64,000 nucleotides of DNA from Rufibacter ruber (GCF_001647275.1 NZ_LRMM01000004.1:1-64000); one strand, 5' to 3'; numbered from the stretch's first letter, positions 40,224 through 49,363 are shown. The notes: generated from the sequence alone by a model not told the origin. A program made the numbers and translations.

Positions 40224-41057
40224 CTACCCACAGTTGTATATAAGATGTATCGTAGTGCCAACAAATTCAGGTACATCTCTTGTTCCCATTTCTCCTAAGT
40301 TGTTTCCCCAGTACGCACCTCCAGTTATAATGTTGAAGGCACCACCTGCATTCTTGCAATGTTCTAACAAGTGATACAGCCCCAATCCTCCTGTCTGCAT
40401 TTCACCTTTTGTCGTGTGCCCATAACCTAAGGACCATTCAATCGCATCTTTTGCATTGGAAATAGCTCCATTAGTAAATGTTTGAATTGGAGGTAAGAAT
40501 CCTTGGCCTAAATCTACTATAGTAAAATTAAGCTTCGCTTTGCTTGGATAATATTGCCCACAAGCGAATACAGGGTCAGTTGTGGCTGCATGTTTTTGAA
40601 TGTTGGAGAATAACTCAAGAAATTGTTCATCTAAACCTTCGCATTTTAAGCTAGCCATCTGAGGATGGTTTAACAAATCTCCTTCAATGTATTCATAGAA
40701 TTTGACATCATCACATGGATGAAAAAGTTCAGACCTTACTGTAGAGCGGGCATTATCAGATAAGGTCAAGAGACTAGACAGAAAGCCGTTCCTGAATAGA
40801 ATTGGACATTTGCCTTTTACAAGTTCAACATCAAGGCTAAATGTTAGGTTGTTTTCTGTGCTAAGTCTGTAGAGGATAGCTTGAAGAAGTGCACACAGAT
40901 TTGCGTCAAACCAATACAAAGGTTCGAAGTCAATAAAAATATTGATATTTTGATAGGAAGCACATTTTTGATAAAAGTTGATTAAGCTCCAATAGCCGGC
41001 AGGGGAAGTTGTTATCTTTCCTGCAAGGGCAATTGAAACAGTGTTAGCAACTTCCAC
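40224..41057 (-). CDS. GHKL-type ATP-binding protein with STAS-like N-terminal part
   Basis: A 277-residue soluble protein. Residues about 50-95 (INIFIDFEPLYWFDANLCAL then LQAILYRL) have a STAS-like strand-helix pattern. The GHKL ATPase site is complete: FLELFSNIQKHAATTDP (N box), FTIVDLGQGFLPP (G1) and KGEMQTGGLGLYHLLEHCK (G2). There is no phospho-acceptor His domain or membrane segment, so it resembles an anti-sigma-type kinase or a Hsp90-like ATPase more than a sensor kinase. It is the first gene of the AT-rich operon. The start used is GTG at 41057; in-frame ATT/TTA codons upstream make the exact start uncertain. Confidence 0.85.
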   Translation of the reverse strand: MEVANTVSIALAGKITTSPAGYWSLINFYQKCASYQNINIFIDFEPLYWFDANLCALLQAILYRLSTENNLTFSLDVELVKGKCPILFRNGFLSSLLTLSDNARSTVRSELFHPCDDVKFYEYIEGDLLNHPQMASLKCEGLDEQFLELFSNIQKHAATTDPVFACGQYYPSKAKLNFTIVDLGQGFLPPIQTFTNGAISNAKDAIEWSLGYGHTTKGEMQTGGLGLYHLLEHCKNAGGAFNIITGGAYWGNNLGEMGTRDVPEFVGTTIHLIYNCG

Positions 41058-41091
41058 AACTTCTAAATTTGATAAGATTTTGAATATATAT

Positions 41092-41120
41092 AAAAGGAGG
41101 CCGTTTCCAGCCTCCTTTTT
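41092..41120. terminator. terminator of nrdA
   Basis: AAAAGGAGGCC, loop GTTTCCA, GCCTCCTTTTT. It lies 25 bp past the nrdA stop codon and ahead of the ATPase gene. Confidence 0.88.
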
Positions 41121-41144
41121 CCATTTATAAGCAAAACTAGCTGC

Positions 41145-43526
41145 TTAAGACCCGCACGCCTCACACGCATCAGGATTATCCAGGCTACACGCCATGTCGC
41201 TTTGGTTTTGCTCTACGCTGCTGTACATAGGCGCCAGGGTTTCGGCGGCTTGTTTCTCAACGGTGAACTTGATGGCGTCTGCGGCGGCTTTGGTGCGCAG
41301 GTAGTACATACCGGTTTTGAGGCCGCGCTTCCAGCTGTGGAAGTGCATAGACGTCAGCTTCCCGAAGTTCACGTTAGACACGTGCAGGTTCAGGCTCTGG
41401 CTCTGGCAGATGTACGCGCCGCGGTCGGCAGACATGTCAATGATGGTGCGCTGGCTGATTTCCCACACCGTCTTGTACAGGTCTTTGATGTTCTGCGGAA
41501 TGTTAGGAATACCCTGCACTGAGCCGTTGGCGGCAATGATGGCGTTCTTCATCTGGTCGTTCCAGAGGTTGAGGGCAATCAGGTCGTTCAGGAGGTGTTT
41601 GTTCACCACCATGAACTCCCCGCTCAACACGCGGCGCACGTAGATGTTAGACGTGTATGGCTCAAACCCTTCGTTGTTGCCCAGAATCTGCGAGGTAGAA
41701 GCGGTGGGCATAGGGGCAACCAACAGAGAGTTGCGCACGCCGTGCTCCATCACTTCGTTGCGAAGCGCTTCCCAGTCCCAGCGGCCGCTGTCTGGTTTCA
41801 CGCCCCACATGTCAAACTGGAAGATACCCCGGCTGATAGGCGAACCTTCAAAGGTCTCATACGCACCGTCTACTTTGGCCAGATCCTTAGAAGCCGTCAT
41901 GGCGGCAAAGTAAATGGTCTCAAAGATCTCCTTGTTCAGGCGGGCCGCCTCTTCGCTCTCAAACGGCATGCGCAGCTGCAGGAACGCATCGGCCAGACCC
42001 TGCACACCCAAGCCAATTGGCCGGTGGCGCATGTTTGATTTCTTGGCTTCGGGAACCGGGTAATAGTTGATGTCAATGACCTTGTTCAGGTTCTTGGTGA
42101 CGGTATACGTTACCTCGTAAAGTTTTTCGTGGTCAAATTTCTTAACCCCGTTCTCTTCTTTGATGTAGCGTGGCAACGCCAGAGAGGCCAGGTTACACAC
42201 CGCAATCTCGTCTGGGTCTGTGTACTCAATAATCTCAGTACACAGGTTGGAACTCTTAATGGTACCCAGGTTCTGCTGGTTTGACTTGCCGTTGGCGTGG
42301 TCTTTGAACAGCATGTACGGCGTACCGGTCTCAGTCTGTGCTTCTAAGATAGCGAACCACAGTTCCTGCGCTTTGATGGTCTTGCGGGCCTTGCCTTCTT
42401 TCTCGTATTTCTCATACAGGCGCTCAAAGTCCTTGCCCCAGGTCTCAGAAAGGCCTGGGCACTCGTTGGGGCACATCAGGCTCCAGTCGCCGTTGGCTTC
42501 TACGCGCTTCATGAACAGGTCTGGGGTCCAGAGGGCCAGGAACAGGTCACGGGTACGCATTTCCTCTTTCCCGTGGTTCTTACGCAGATCCAGGAACTCA
42601 AAGATATCAGCGTGCCACGGCTCCAGATAGATGGCGAACGCGCCTTTGCGTTTTCCGCCGCCCTGGTCTACGTAACGGGCTGTGTCATTGAACACCTTCA
42701 ACATGGGCACAAGTCCGTTAGACGTACCGTTGGTGCCTTTTATATAAGAACCCGTGGCTCTGATGTTGTGCGCCGCCAGCCCAATACCGCCCGCGCTCTG
42801 CGAAATCAACGCGCAGTTCTTCAGGGTGTCATAGATGCCGGGAATGCTGTCTTCCTTCATGGTCAACAGGAAGCAGGAAGACAACTGAGGTTTAGGCGTG
42901 CCGGCGTTGAAAAGGGTGGGTGTGGCGTGCGTGAACCACTTCTCAGACATGAGGTTGTAGGTATTGATGGCCGCGTCAATGTCTGTCTTGTGAATACCCA
43001 CGGCCACCCGCATGAGCATGTGCTGCGGACGCTCCACTACCTTGCCGTGCACGCGCAACAAATACGAGCGCTCCAGGGTCTTGTACCCGAAGTAGTCATA
43101 GTTGTAGTCGCGGTCATAGATGATGCTGGAGTCCAGCACGGCCGCGTTCTTCTTGATCACGTCAAACACGTCTTTCGCGATCAATGAAGCATTCTCGCCG
43201 GTTTTAGGGTCTACGTAGGTGTAGAGCTGCTTCATGGTGTTGAAGAACGACTTCTGCGTCACCTTGTGCAGGCTGGAGATGGCAATACGCGCCGCCAGAA
43301 TAGCATAGTCTGGGTGCTTGGTGGTCATAGACGCTGAGGTCTCTGCCGCCAGGTTGTCCAGCTCTACCGTGGTCACGCCATCATAGATCCCGTCAATCAC
43401 CTTCTTGGCCACCTCAATGGGGCTCACGAACGTCATGTTCAGGCCGTAGCACAGTTTCTCTATGCGGGCCGTGATCTTATCAAACTTGACCGACTCCCGG
43501 CGGCCATCTCTTTTTACAACTAACAT
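41145..43526 (-). CDS. nrdA: ribonucleoside-diphosphate reductase alpha subunit (class Ia)
   Basis: A 793-residue large subunit of class I ribonucleotide reductase, which makes dNDPs. The ATP cone is at the N terminus ([20 protein letters not shown]). Active-site parts include [20 protein letters not shown] with its first Cys, [20 protein letters not shown] and [20 protein letters not shown]. The C-terminal tail ends [10 protein letters not shown], a CxxC that is re-reduced by thioredoxin or glutaredoxin. The presence of an ATP cone implies dATP feedback. The partner nrdB is upstream in the same direction, 459 bp away, so both may share regulation but need not be one tight operon. Confidence 0.96.
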   Translation of the reverse strand: MLVVKRDGRRESVKFDKITARIEKLCYGLNMTFVSPIEVAKKVIDGIYDGVTTVELDNLAAETSASMTTKHPDYAILAARIAISSLHKVTQKSFFNTMKQLYTYVDPKTGENASLIAKDVFDVIKKNAAVLDSSIIYDRDYNYDYFGYKTLERSYLLRVHGKVVERPQHMLMRVAVGIHKTDIDAAINTYNLMSEKWFTHATPTLFNAGTPKPQLSSCFLLTMKEDSIPGIYDTLKNCALISQSAGGIGLAAHNIRATGSYIKGTNGTSNGLVPMLKVFNDTARYVDQGGGKRKGAFAIYLEPWHADIFEFLDLRKNHGKEEMRTRDLFLALWTPDLFMKRVEANGDWSLMCPNECPGLSETWGKDFERLYEKYEKEGKARKTIKAQELWFAILEAQTETGTPYMLFKDHANGKSNQQNLGTIKSSNLCTEIIEYTDPDEIAVCNLASLALPRYIKEENGVKKFDHEKLYEVTYTVTKNLNKVIDINYYPVPEAKKSNMRHRPIGLGVQGLADAFLQLRMPFESEEAARLNKEIFETIYFAAMTASKDLAKVDGAYETFEGSPISRGIFQFDMWGVKPDSGRWDWEALRNEVMEHGVRNSLLVAPMPTASTSQILGNNEGFEPYTSNIYVRRVLSGEFMVVNKHLLNDLIALNLWNDQMKNAIIAANGSVQGIPNIPQNIKDLYKTVWEISQRTIIDMSADRGAYICQSQSLNLHVSNVNFGKLTSMHFHSWKRGLKTGMYYLRTKAAADAIKFTVEKQAAETLAPMYSSVEQNQSDMACSLDNPDACEACGS

Positions 43527-43650
43527 ACGCTTCTATCTATATTGGTGACAGATGGGGGTGAGCCATCCAGATATTTCTTGCCACGCGCGTTGGCGCCAGG
43601 CAATAGTGAATTTCAATGTTGGGGGCAAAGGCATCGGCCCGCGGCCGAAA

Positions 43651-43689
43651 CTGGTTTTACCTTGTTTTGAGAAAAACAGCCCAGAAACG
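43651..43689. repeat. family A palindrome, decayed
   Basis: CTGGTTTTACCTTGTTTT, GAGA, AAAACAGCCCAGAAACG. Inner half-sites are mostly kept. Confidence 0.55.
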
Positions 43690-43924
43690 CATCTGGGTTG
43701 ATTATAATGTTACACAACTCTTTCGTCCCCCCCCCTTGAAGGCCCGGGAGGATTACTCGTGCTGATTTACATATGGAGATCACGCATTCCCGAGAATCAT
43801 TTTTTCATTTCGCTCAGCAGAAGCAGGTGGCTCTTCAACGGCCTTGGTCATCCCCCTACCCCCCCTTCAAAGGGGGACGGAAGGTGATTTCTGTTTCTCT
43901 TGGTATTGCCCAGCCGGTTGCCGG

Positions 43925-43964
43925 GCGTTTTGGAGCTGTTTTTTCAAAAACAGCCCAAAAACAG
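43925..43964. repeat. family A palindrome
   Basis: GCGTTTTGGAGCTGTTTTTT, C, AAAAACAGCCCAAAAACAGG. Spacer and outer site mismatched (GGAG opposite CCCA). It lies 21 bp past the nrdB stop codon. Confidence 0.78.
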
Positions 43965-43985
43965 GTTTGGGCTGTTTGGGTGAGG

Positions 43986-44945
43986 TTAAAAGTCTTCGTC
44001 CAGGGAGAACACGTTGGAGTCGCGGTCGCTCATCACGCCAGACTTCTGGTATTCGCCCACGCGTTTCTCAAAGAAGTTGGTCTTGCCTTGCAGGGAGATC
44101 ATCTCCATGAAGTCAAACGGGTTGGTGGCATTGTAGATTTTGCTGTAGCCCAGCGCCACCAGAAGGCGGTCGGCCACAAACTCAATGTATTGTGTCATGA
44201 GTTTCGCGTTCATCCCTATGAGGTCCACGGGCAGGGCACTGGTCACAAACTCCTGCTCAATGCTCACCGCGTCTCTAATGATGGTTTGTACGCGCTCCTC
44301 TGGTAACTTGTTCACTAACATAGAGTATAGCAGGCAGGCAAAGTCTGTGTGCAACCCTTCGTCACGGGAGATCAGCTCATTGGAGAAGGTGAGGCCTGGC
44401 ATGAGGCCGCGCTTCTTGAGCCAGAACAGGGAGCAGAAAGAGCCGGAGAAGAAAATACCCTCTACGGCGGCAAAGGCAATCAAACGCTCAGTGAAGTTCT
44501 CAGAGTTGATCCATTTCAGGGCCCACTCGCCTTTTTTCTTCACGCAGTCAATGGTGTCCAGGGCGTTGAACAGGCGGTCTTTCTCCTGCGGGTCTTTAAT
44601 ATAGGTGTCAATGAGGAGCGAATAGGTCTCAGAGTGAATGTTCTCCATCATGATCTGGAACCCGTAGAAGCAGCGGGCCTCTGGCAGCTGCACCTCCTGC
44701 ATGAAGTTGATGGCCAGGTTCTCGTTCACAATCCCGTCTGAGGCGGCAAAGAAGGCCAGTACGTGCGAGATGAAGTGACGCTCCCCGTCGTTCAGTTTCT
44801 CCCAGTCTTTCAGGTCTGGCGACAGGTCAATCTCCTCTGCCGTCCAGAAGCTGGCTTCGGCTTTCTTGTACATCTGCCACACAGCGTCATTCTGTATGGG
44901 GAACAGGACAAAGCGGTTAGGGTTCTCTTGTAATATTGGCTCCAT
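43986..44945 (-). CDS. nrdB: ribonucleoside-diphosphate reductase beta subunit (class Ia)
   Basis: A 319-residue small subunit carrying the di-iron tyrosyl cofactor. Ligands are visible: Asp/Glu in [15 protein letters not shown], Glu and His in the helix [20 protein letters not shown] near residue 100 (E-x-x-H), and the later [20 protein letters not shown] with [12 protein letters not shown] (E-x-x-H). Tyr in [12 protein letters not shown] is at the place of the radical Tyr. The C-terminal tail [10 protein letters not shown] ends in the acidic/Phe sequence that docks to NrdA. It is the first gene of the nrdB-nrdA pair. Confidence 0.96.
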   Translation of the reverse strand: MEPILQENPNRFVLFPIQNDAVWQMYKKAEASFWTAEEIDLSPDLKDWEKLNDGERHFISHVLAFFAASDGIVNENLAINFMQEVQLPEARCFYGFQIMMENIHSETYSLLIDTYIKDPQEKDRLFNALDTIDCVKKKGEWALKWINSENFTERLIAFAAVEGIFFSGSFCSLFWLKKRGLMPGLTFSNELISRDEGLHTDFACLLYSMLVNKLPEERVQTIIRDAVSIEQEFVTSALPVDLIGMNAKLMTQYIEFVADRLLVALGYSKIYNATNPFDFMEMISLQGKTNFFEKRVGEYQKSGVMSDRDSNVFSLDEDF

Positions 44946-45114
44946 AAAACAATACAGTTAGTTACTCTATACTAATAGACCAGATAGTGCCGCGCGGGTG
45001 CCTGTGAACCAAGCCCCGAAGCCGGTAAGCCCCTGAAAAGAAGGTGTGACCTATCTGGTTGAGATTTCAAATATAGGGACAATTACGTAGTTCCCCTGAA
45101 TTGGACAGGCGAAT

Positions 45115-45706
45115 TTATACAAACTTTATCCCCGCGTAATCCACATTTTAAAATCCTAAAAATCAACTACTTATAAATTTATCAAAATTAGAAACCCTGA
45201 ATATAGACTTTTTTGTATAACTAAGGGAAAGCCTATAACTGCCTGTTTTCACCGGTGTGCATAGGCGCGGGCACTGCTTTGATACAGCAGGGCATGAAGA
45301 TATTGAGTAGTCTCTACAACTCCACTATCAGTGCCGAAAACTTAACATTGGCCCCTCCCAAATTGGCGCTGGCGGCAATGCTGGGGAGATATACTTCTGG
45401 TAACCTTTGGTTCGCGCCCACCGGAAAAATTTTTGCTATGTTTTGCCGCGGCGGCGGTTGCCCGGCAGGTGCCGCTTAAGGGGAAAATTTAGGAGACTTT
45501 TTGCTTGACATTTTATCTCCAGAACTGTAGGTTTACCTTACTTGTGCGGGCTGGGTCTGTGTGTTCTTTTCCCTTCTTGGTTTCTCCCCCTTTTTTCAAC
45601 CCGTCTCAGGGTTGGCGGCTATCGCTTTGACTTATCCACTTGCAACTCTCTGGTTATCAATAGGGTTTGATTTATCCACAGAAGTAATCCACATGTTGGG
45701 GGATAA
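45115..45706. promoter_or_regulatory. DnaA-box-rich intergenic region, candidate oriC or DnaA regulatory site
   Basis: Matches or near matches to TTATCCACA: 45632-45640 (TTATCCACT), 45672-45680 (exact), 45685-45693 (TAATCCACA), 45698-45706 (reverse, TTATCCCCC), 45126-45134 (TTATCCCCG), 45137-45145 (TAATCCACA). TTATACAAA also occurs at 45115-45123 and in reverse at 45212-45220. An AT-rich stretch (about 45146-45240) lies between the two groups. The genes on both sides diverge (nrdB leftward, rplU rightward). The 889-bp region has no credible ORF. Confidence 0.55.
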
Positions 45707-45771
45707 CTCACAAGTCACTTAAAACCAATTACGTAGGCACCGGGAGTTCTATCAAAAATAAAAGCTGGAGG

Positions 45772-45803
45772 TTTGCAAATTAGCGCGGCCCGTCTTACCT
45801 TTG
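45772..45803 (+). promoter_or_regulatory. promoter of rplU-rpmA
   Basis: TTTG (45772-45775), 20 bp, TACCTTTG (45796-45803), a full Bacteroidota-type match 31 bp before the rplU ATG. Confidence 0.75.
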
Positions 45804-45834
45804 CGGTTCAATTTTTTAAAATAATCGTAAGCTG

Positions 45835-46143
45835 ATGTACGCAATTGTTGAAATCGCTGGTATCCAGACGAAAGTAGAGAGCGGTAAGTTCTTCTACACT
45901 AACAAGCTTTCCGGCAATGAGGGTGACGCCGTAGAGTTCGCCAATGTTCTTCTTGTTGACAATAATGGTTCTTTAACCGTGGGTGCTCCTTTTGTAGACG
46001 GAGTAAAAGTGACTGGTACCATCCAGGGCCACGCCAAAGGTGACAAAGTGATCGTTTTCAAAAAGAAAAGAAGAAAAGGCTACAAGAAGAAAAACGGTCA
46101 CCGCCAACAATACACCAAGGTGTTGATCAACGCTATTGGTTAA
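45835..46143 (+). CDS. rplU: 50S ribosomal protein L21
   Basis: A 102-residue ribosomal protein L21: MYAIVEIAGIQTKVESGKFF starts as in other L21 proteins, with GDAVEFANVLLVDNNGSLTV and the C-terminal basic signature KVIVFKKKRRKGYKKKNGHR then QQYTKVLI. It binds 23S rRNA in the large subunit. It is first in the rplU-rpmA operon, which has a strong promoter upstream. The length is standard. Confidence 0.97.
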   Translation: MYAIVEIAGIQTKVESGKFFYTNKLSGNEGDAVEFANVLLVDNNGSLTVGAPFVDGVKVTGTIQGHAKGDKVIVFKKKRRKGYKKKNGHRQQYTKVLINAIG

Positions 46144-46210
46144 TTTTTAGGGACAGGAAATTATTGTTGAATCATCTCCGGGTTTTCCCGGGAATAAATA
46201 GAATACAGAA

Positions 46211-46489
46211 ATGGCACACAAAAAAGGTGTAGGTAGTTCTAACAACGGCCGTGAATCACATTCCAAGAGACTAGGTGTTAAAATCTTTGGTGGCCAGGCG
46301 ATCATTGCCGGTAACATCATCGTGCGTCAGCGCGGTACTGCGCACCACCCGGGCGCCAACGTAGGTATTGGCAAAGACCACACCCTGTTTGCATTGACAG
46401 ATGGTGTAGTATCTTTCAAAAAAGGTGCTAAAAACCGTTCCTACGTATCTGTTCTTCCAGTAGCTGAGACTGCTGAAGCACAAGCATAA
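46211..46489 (+). CDS. rpmA: 50S ribosomal protein L27
   Basis: A 92-residue ribosomal protein L27: [40 protein letters not shown] and [20 protein letters not shown] are all diagnostic. The N-terminal tail reaches the peptidyl-transferase centre and helps place tRNA. No N-terminal cleaved extension of the Firmicutes type is present. It is co-transcribed with rplU 67 bp upstream and followed by a strong terminator. Confidence 0.97.
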   Translation: MAHKKGVGSSNNGRESHSKRLGVKIFGGQAIIAGNIIVRQRGTAHHPGANVGIGKDHTLFALTDGVVSFKKGAKNRSYVSVLPVAETAEAQA

Positions 46490-46525
46490 GGTTTTCTCTT
46501 TTCGGCTCAGGCCGGAGAGTAATTG

Positions 46526-46553
46526 AAAAAGGCTGCCTTTGGGCAGCCTTTTT
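46526..46553 (+). terminator. terminator of rplU-rpmA
   Basis: AAAAAGGCTGCC, loop TTTG, GGCAGCCTTTTT. Canonical intrinsic terminator 37 bp after rpmA. Confidence 0.93.
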
Positions 46554-46562
46554 CTGTTTATG

Positions 46563-46600
46563 CGTTTCCGGGCTGTTTTTAGAAAAACAGCCCGGAAACG
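46563..46600. repeat. family A palindrome, perfect
   Basis: CGTTTCCGGGCTGTTTTT, AG, AAAAACAGCCCGGAAACG. The spacer is CGGG/CCCG and the outer half-site is also changed on both sides. It follows a normal terminator, so it is not needed to end rpmA. Confidence 0.93.
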
Positions 46601-46620
46601 GCTTTTGGCGCAGCCCCCCG

Positions 46621-46646
46621 CAGGCCCTCCAGACGCTACGGGGGCA
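46621..46646 (+). repeat. family F unit, partial
   Basis: CAGGCCCTCCAGACGCTACG then GGGGCAG. Directly follows a family A palindrome and precedes family E copy 1. Confidence 0.65.
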
Positions 46647-46675
46647 GGGGTGGTATGCGTGGGGGCATGTGCTGT

Positions 46676-47412
46676 GTGACCGTACCTCAGCAATGCGTGC
46701 CCTCCTGAGTCAACATCCCCCTTCGCCCCCTTGCAAGGGGGAGTATTGAAGTGAGTTCTGAGTCTTGAGTCTTTAGTCTTGAGTCCTTCCTTTTTTTTAA
46801 GGCAATTCAACACGAATGAAGCAGCAATGCCTGATCTCGCAGCTGCGCCGCGAGGGCAGCCAGAGACCGCCCATCAGCTGTAGGCACGACTCTGGAGACT
46901 CGCGCCAGCGCAGGGAGTATCAGGTAGTGTTAGAAGGCACGGAAGTAACTTCCGCGCCATAGAGGGGCAGAAGAGGGCAGAGGTAATGTGAGGCTGCCGC
47001 CCCATGGAAGCTGAAAGCTTCCGCCATTATAGGTCCAAGTTGGAAACTTGAACCAGAGATTGTGACAAACAAGCAGCAATAAGTAACCAACAAACAACAA
47101 TGAACAATCAACACTTCTGCTAGTGGCACCTGGGTTAATTAGCACTTCTGCCTCTGGCTGATGTGCGCAGCACGGGCTCGCCACAGGCTAGCGGATCAGC
47201 AGCGGTGACGTGCAGAGGCAGACATAACAGCACAAGCAGCTACAGTAAAGGAACCGAAACCAGTCCTGGCGGTGAGCGCCTCTGTTCATACGGTGCCGAA
47301 GGCAACGCCAAAGGCGTAGTATTAACAGCAGTGCGAACCGGCAGGACGGGCCCCGCGGCCGTGAGCGCTTACCGGAAAAGATGAAACAACACAGTGAGTG
47401 AGGCATTGTCAA
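46676..47412 (+). repeat. family E long non-coding element, copy 1
   Basis: About 740 bp without a credible ORF, repeated in inverted orientation at 51604-52371 and in part at 58204-58893. It is a chain of small hairpins: GGCACGGAAGTAACTTCCG, GGAAGCTGAAAGCTTCC, GGTCCAAGTTGGAAACTTGA and ACC, and others. An AT-rich segment (CAATGAACAATCAACACTT) and a shared block GTGCGCAGCACGGGCTCG follow. It ends GGCCGTGAGCGCTTACCGG then AAAAGATGAAACAACACAG. Confidence 0.85.
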
Positions 47413-47610
47413 CAGCGGACCAGCCAAGGGAACACCAAACTACGCATTCCCCCTGCAGCAGCAAAGAAAGGGAACAGCAGACCGTGCCTTTCTGCGGCGG
47501 CGGCAATGAAAAGCCCCAGCCGCATTGGACTAGAACACAAACCTTTGAAACAGTAGCCGAAGGGAAGCCTTTGCAACCGCGAACCATTCCTTAAGTAAAA
47601 TAACCGCCAC

Positions 47611-48396
47611 TTATCTTTCGGCGAGAGCCGCTTCAAATAAAAGCCGTTGCTGGTCAAAATACCCCGGCGGGTACTCCACCCGGTGCAAAAACAAACCTTC
47701 GGCGGGAGCCGCGCCACTGGCCAGGGCTCGGTTTTGGCGCTCAACGGCTTCCCTGAAACCGGACACAGTCAGTTTCCCCTTGCCTACATCTAGCAGGGTG
47801 CCCACCACCAGGCGCACCATTCCGCGCAGGAAACGGTTTGCCTGAATGGTAAAGATGAGCAGATGGCCCTCCTGCCGCCAAGAGGCGTACGTGATGGTGC
47901 AGCGGTAATGTTGGGTGTCTCCTTTTACTTTTGAGAAGGTGGTAAAATCCTCCTGCTCAAGCAGGACCTGCGCCGCCTTATTCATCTGGGCCACGTCTGG
48001 TATTCTGGAAAGGTAGTAGGTGTGCCGCACCAGGAACGGGTTCTTCTCTAGCGTGATGCGGTATTCATAGGTGCGGCTTACGGCATCAAAGCGGGTGTGG
48101 GCCTCTGGCCCCACCGGGAATACCTGCCCCACGGCTATATCTGGTGGCAGAATGCGGTTGAGCTTGTATTGGATCTCTTCTGGGGCAAAGACCGCCGGCA
48201 GGTCTACGTGCACCCACTGCTGCGTGGCATGGACCCCGGTATCTGTGCGGCCGCTGCCAATGGTCTCCACGTCAGGCAACCTGAACACCTTGCGCAGGCA
48301 GTCATTCAACACCTCCTGCACGCTCAACGCATTGGGTTGCACCTGCCAACCATGGAAACGGGTTCCGTCATACGCCACTTCTAGAAAATACCGCAT
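47611..48396 (-). CDS. truA: tRNA pseudouridine synthase A
   Basis: A 261-residue TruA, which modifies U38-U40 of tRNA anticodon arms. MRYFLEVAYDGTRFHGWQVQ is the family start. SGRTDTGVHATQQWVHVDLP near residue 48 holds the catalytic Asp in RTDTGVHA. TRFDAVSRTYEYRI and FLRGMVRLVVGTLLDVGKG are further conserved blocks. The start at 48396 is chosen because the longer reading adds 38 unrelated residues that cross a palindrome, and because a -7-like box lies 4 bp before this ATG. Confidence 0.95.
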   Translation of the reverse strand: MRYFLEVAYDGTRFHGWQVQPNALSVQEVLNDCLRKVFRLPDVETIGSGRTDTGVHATQQWVHVDLPAVFAPEEIQYKLNRILPPDIAVGQVFPVGPEAHTRFDAVSRTYEYRITLEKNPFLVRHTYYLSRIPDVAQMNKAAQVLLEQEDFTTFSKVKGDTQHYRCTITYASWRQEGHLLIFTIQANRFLRGMVRLVVGTLLDVGKGKLTVSGFREAVERQNRALASGAAPAEGLFLHRVEYPPGYFDQQRLLFEAALAER

Positions 48397-48400
48397 GGCA

Positions 48401-48408
48401 CAAAGATA
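48401..48408 (-). promoter_or_regulatory. -7-like box at truA
   Basis: On the - strand TATCTTTG, a full TAnnTTTG match, ends 4 bp before the ATG. If used, the transcript would start at or inside the first codons. No -33 TTG at 20 bp. Confidence 0.35.
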
Positions 48409-48462
48409 AGCATTTGGGCGGGAGTGCCGGGAGGTGTGTTTTGGCCTAAGCAGAAATAGGAT

Positions 48463-48502
48463 CTTGTTTTCGCTGTTTTCTGAAAAACAGCCCGAAAACA
48501 GA
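48463..48502. repeat. family A palindrome, one arm short
   Basis: CTTGTTTTCGCTGTTTTCT, GA, AAAACAGCCCGAAAACAG. The left arm lacks the GG that would face CC. Confidence 0.8.
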
Positions 48503-48581
48503 ATTCTCACGTTCTTTAGACGGCAAGGGTAGAAATTATACGCCTAAAAAGGCCTCCAGGGAAACCAGTCAGTGACTAAAT

Positions 48582-48616
48582 AGAAAGGGCAGGAAGTACG
48601 GCCTCCTGCCCTTTCT
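48582..48616. terminator. terminator-like hairpin
   Basis: AGAAAGGGCAGGA, loop AGTACGGCC, TCCTGCCCTTTCT. Perfect 13-bp stem about 195 bp past the coiled-coil gene stop; the T run is short. Confidence 0.6.
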
Positions 48617-48696
48617 ATCATAGGTATATTGTGGATTTCCCCTTTTTCAATTGTGATGGATTATGTCTAACGTTGGCATGGCGCACGCTGGCGTCT

Positions 48697-48736
48697 GCGT
48701 TTTGGAGCTACTTTTAGCAAAACAGCCCTGAAACAG
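48697..48736. repeat. family A palindrome, decayed
   Basis: GCGTTTTGGAGCTACTTTT, AGC, AAAACAGCCCTGAAACAG. The half-sites are recognisable and the spacer is mismatched. Confidence 0.65.
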
Positions 48737-48811
48737 AATACCTTATTCTTAAAGGTGCAAGTGCACGCTGGAGTCAGAAATGTGAAAGAAAACCTAGGCA
48801 GGTCCTAAATA

Positions 48812-49255
48812 TTATTTCATGCTTACCAATGAATACGATTGGCGTTGTTTCTGCCAGGCCAGCTGCCGTTCATCGCGCTTGCGCTCATATTTCTGCTGCA
48901 GGTTTTGCTTGTCCAGCTCATATTCTGCTTTGAGCTGGGCCATCTCCTGCTCAAACTGCAGGGCGCTGTACCGGTCTTTGGTGAAACGGTCATTGAGCTT
49001 ATGCTGGCGGCGGTTGTAGTCTTCCTTGAGGTTGGCCTGGTCCCGCTCGTACTTGTCTTTGTCTTTGGCAAGCTGGCGTTGATACTTCTCGTCTTGTTTC
49101 ACGGCTTTGGCCATGGCCTTGGCGCGGCTCTTTTCGGCTTTGGCGGTTTGCTTATCCTGGCTGTAGACCCGGCTGTAGTTCAAGCCCTGTGCCATGGCGC
49201 CCTCTCCTCCCAAAAGGAACAGCCCTAAGAAAACGATCAGTAGCAACTTTTTCAT
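48812..49255 (-). CDS. secreted coiled-coil protein
   Basis: A 147-residue protein with a signal peptide (MKKLLLIVFLGLFLLGGEGA, then MAQ). The mature chain is almost entirely charged helix: KQTAKAEKSRAKAMAKAVKQ, EKYQRQLAKDKDKYERDQAN, LKEDYNRRQHKLNDRFTKDR, then further Lys/Glu/Gln-rich segments with heptad spacing. No enzymatic motif is present. It is probably an envelope protein with a long coiled coil, and the function is not recognised. The start at MKKLL is chosen to place the signal peptide first. Confidence 0.78.
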   Translation of the reverse strand: MKKLLLIVFLGLFLLGGEGAMAQGLNYSRVYSQDKQTAKAEKSRAKAMAKAVKQDEKYQRQLAKDKDKYERDQANLKEDYNRRQHKLNDRFTKDRYSALQFEQEMAQLKAEYELDKQNLQQKYERKRDERQLAWQKQRQSYSLVSMK

Positions 49256-49363
49256 AATTCTGAGATTTAGATATACCTCAGCCATTGCAACGTTTGTGCC
49301 AAAAAACAAGATGGACATGGCCAGACCGGAGCAATTTTTTAAACCATTGATTTACAGGTAATA

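Larger units (their letters stand above)
43527..43985. other. nrdB-nrdA intergenic region
   Basis: 459 bp without a credible ORF. It contains a decayed (43651) and a good (43925) family A palindrome. There are also long C- and G-runs (43726-43737, near 43855-43880), of the kind seen again in the family E regions. No terminator with a T tract was found. Confidence 0.6.

Noticed and set aside
42573-43187. 204-codon + strand frame inside nrdA
   Set aside because: Antisense to conserved nrdA motifs; no protein-like composition.
44946-45060. Riboswitch or NrdR box upstream of nrdB
   Set aside because: I looked for cobalamin-riboswitch boxes and the NrdR consensus and found no convincing match.
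45255-45479. 74-codon + strand frame between nrdB and rplU
   Set aside because: No conserved features, lies in the DnaA-box region and lacks a promoter.
46271-46813. 180-codon - strand frame over rpmA and a palindrome
   Set aside because: Antisense to ribosomal protein L27 and reads through a terminator and a palindrome.
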